15,159 nt of DNA, from contig JBDUDR010000057.1 of assembly GCA_040002845.1 (NCBI GenBank), positions 1 to 15,159 on the forward strand, in the 5' to 3' direction. A program made the position numbers and the translations under genes. Below, piece after piece: positions 14,200-15,159 of the stretch; within the stretch, counting starts at the first letter, position 1; every line of letters begins with the position of its first letter. Origin of the DNA: JBDUDR01 sp040002845 (lineage in GTDB: Bacteria > Actinomycetota > Actinomycetes > Propionibacteriales > Nocardioidaceae). The notes below the pieces were generated by a model, which saw only the letters and a program-made list of their open reading frames with translations, ran no database searches and was not told where the DNA came from.

Positions 14200-14367
14200 T
14201 CAGAGCGACGTGGAATAGGTGTTGACCCGATGGGCCGCCTTGCTCATGAGGTCAGACAGCCAGCGAGCCCGGGGAATGTCACGGCCCCGGTGCGGGAAAG
14301 CCACGAAGGCGACCGTGAGCCCGGCGACCACCAGGATGGCGAGCATCGTGATGAACATGGTGAGCAT
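14200..14367 (-). CDS. Small single-span membrane protein of unknown function
   Basis: A 55-aa ORF, MLTMFITMLAILVVAGLTVA onwards, with one strong transmembrane segment (about 1-24) followed by a basic, positive-inside tail (PHRGRDIPRARWLSDLMSKAAHRV). I chose ATG at 14367 because GGGGGAG lies 9 nt upstream (14383-14377). ATG at 14376 would abut that site, and ATG at 14403 has no Shine-Dalgarno. I do not recognise a named family, though similar short ORFs near ftsY occur, as I recall, in Nocardioides-like genomes. It ends 45 nt before ftsY, in the same direction, with the ftsY RBS hairpin between them. It may act as a leader peptide that opens that hairpin, or as a small partner in membrane targeting. 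The N-terminal FPHRG pattern and sensible start support a real gene, with moderate certainty. Confidence 0.6.
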   Translation of the reverse strand: MLTMFITMLAILVVAGLTVAFVAFPHRGRDIPRARWLSDLMSKAAHRVNTYSTSL

Positions 14368-14376
14368 TTGAGACAT

Positions 14377-14390
14377 CTCCCCCGAAGGAG
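14377..14390 (-). promoter_or_regulatory. UUCG hairpin over the small ORF's ribosome-binding site
   Basis: The minus-strand RNA reads CUCC-UUCG-GGGG-AG, able to form a 4-bp stem closed by a C(UUCG)G tetraloop, or a shifted Watson-Crick pairing CUCC/GGAG. Either one masks the GGGGGAG Shine-Dalgarno used for the ATG at 14367. It is short and may be chance, but the ftsY site just downstream is masked in the same way. Confidence 0.3.
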
Positions 14391-14541
14391 CTTGATCAAT
14401 CACTTGCGAAAACGCCGGGAGGGGTGTAGCGGTTCCGGATTCGGCTCAGTGTCTCAGTCATTGGACCTGAAGTCTCGAACCCGAACGCCCGGTGTGTCCG
14501 GTTTGTTCCATCGCGTCAGCTAGTGCTGTTCTGCTCCACAG

Positions 14542-14934
14542 CTAGGTGCGCCACACGACCTTGTGCGCCTTGACCCGCACGACGACGCGAACGGCATCCG
14601 GTCGCCGTTCTTGGAACTCCGCTGCTCCTGTGTACTTCGTCGCCAGCGCGTTGATCAGCTCCCGGCCACCTCGCTCGGTGACCTCCACCCGGCCGCGCAC
14701 CTCGAGGTAGACGTACGGGTCGTCGGCGGGGTGAACGAGCACGGCGATCCGGGGGTCGCGTGCAAGGTTGCGCTCCTTGCGGCGACCCCGCAGAGTCGAG
14801 AACAGCAGGTCGTTGCCGTCCCGGGTGATCCAGACCAGCGAGGCCTGTGGTGACCCGTCGGGCTGGATGGTTGACACGAAGGCAAAGTTCTTGTCGTCGA
14901 CGACGGCGCGGGCCTCGTCGCTGAGCTGACTCAT
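14542..14934 (-). CDS. Pyridoxamine 5'-phosphate oxidase-fold protein, F420-dependent type
   Basis: A 130-aa split-barrel flavin/F420-binding protein of the PPOX class F420-dependent group. It shows LSDEARAVVDDKNFAFVSTI, GSPQASLVWITRDGNDLLFST, the cofactor-phosphate region RGRRKERNLARDPRIAVLV, YVYLEVRGRVEV, and the terminal TKYTG. Such proteins reduce small substrates with F420H2 or bind FMN or heme; the substrate here is unknown. ATG at 14934 is preferred since it opens MSQLSDEARA as in relatives and has GAGG 6 nt upstream; an ATG at 14949 would overlap that site. A 174-nt gap lies between it and the small ORF at 14367. A 5-bp hairpin with its arm at the stop codon (14525-14542) has no U-run, so no terminator is called. 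Confidence 0.88.
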   Translation of the reverse strand: MSQLSDEARAVVDDKNFAFVSTIQPDGSPQASLVWITRDGNDLLFSTLRGRRKERNLARDPRIAVLVHPADDPYVYLEVRGRVEVTERGGRELINALATKYTGAAEFQERRPDAVRVVVRVKAHKVVWRT

Positions 14935-15159
14935 CGTCTTCCTCTCCATGGTGTGGGCGCGGGAGCAACGTACTCAACCTAGGCACCATCGTGATCGACC
15001 AGGTCGGGACCTTCTGGCTGAGCAGCCGTGACGAATACCGCACCTCTACTCAGCCACAAGCCCAAGACGCCGAACCAGACCGTGAGTGAGATCCTGGCGG
15101 CTGGCCACCTACTGCGCTCGGCAAGTCGCTGACGTGGTCGGTGTACTGCTCGTCAAGCA
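14935..15159. other. Intergenic end region without a convincing gene
   Basis: These 225 bases hold no ORF I trust. A minus-strand open frame entering at the edge (15157 to a stop at 15050, encoding LDEQYTDHVSDLPSAVGGQP and onwards) could be the tail of an upstream gene. A 34-codon GTG ORF on the plus strand (15028-15132) is equally short. An inverted repeat GGCTG-AG-CAGCC lies at 15016-15027. A TAGGTT/GAGTAC stretch upstream of the oxidoreductase might hold its promoter, but no good -35 is seen. Confidence 0.4.

Noticed and set aside
14475..14481. GGTTCGA, like a tRNA T-loop, on the minus strand
   Set aside because: No flanking stem, D-arm, anticodon arm or acceptor pairing can be built around it.
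14525..14542. 5-bp hairpin at the end of the oxidoreductase gene as a terminator
   Set aside because: Short stem, 8-nt loop, overlaps the stop codon and has no U-run.
15028..15132. 34-codon GTG ORF on the plus strand
   Set aside because: No Shine-Dalgarno, no homology recognised, too short to support.

Overview
This is a high-G+C window from an actinomycete (Actinomycetota) chromosome. Every gene I can support lies on the minus strand, so transcription runs from the high coordinates to the low ones. The gene set and order closely match the conserved chromosomal block known from Mycobacterium tuberculosis (roughly ftsY, amt, glnB, glnD, ffh, amidohydrolase, rpsP, khpA, rimM, trmD, rplS, lepB, rnhB, DUF2469, yraN, comM). 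The small membrane ORF beside ftsY and the S16 tail recall Propionibacteriales-type genomes, but the order cannot be fixed from the sequence. No mobile element, CRISPR array, rRNA or tRNA was seen, and no gene-free stretch exceeds 300 bases.

Reading in the direction of transcription: (i) 14542-14934 is a small pyridoxamine-oxidase-fold (F420/flavin type) protein, preceded by a 225-bp end region without a convincing gene. (ii) 13015-14367 holds a tiny membrane ORF and ftsY, the SRP receptor. (iii) 8814-12804 is a nitrogen-sensing operon, amt-glnB-glnD, with a GlnR-like site upstream. (iv) 7188-8750 is ffh, the SRP GTPase, followed by a metal-dependent amidohydrolase (6027-7145). (v) 3626-5845 is rpsP-khpA-rimM-trmD, a ribosomal protein with 30S and tRNA maturation factors. 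(vi) 1151-3442 is rplS-lepB-rnhB-DUF2469. (vii) 1-1021 is yraN and the N-terminal part of comM, the DNA-processing genes that normally run on into dprA.

Together the genes link ribosome assembly (S16, L19, RimM, TrmD, KhpA), co-translational export (Ffh, FtsY) and signal-peptide removal (LepB), with ammonium uptake and PII signalling set between the two SRP GTPases.

The coding content is largely ordinary. The most interesting signals are non-coding: a well-folded candidate leader upstream of rplS (3520-3605); a 14-bp hairpin that covers the ftsY ribosome-binding site and starts 6 nt after a small membrane ORF (14159-14193); two DnaA-box-like 9-mers flanking a palindrome upstream of yraN (1087-1122); and inverted repeats in the rpsP leader (5887-5988). 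I found no clearly new enzymatic or defence system. The strongest 'undescribed' candidates are these RNA and operator elements and the small ORF.
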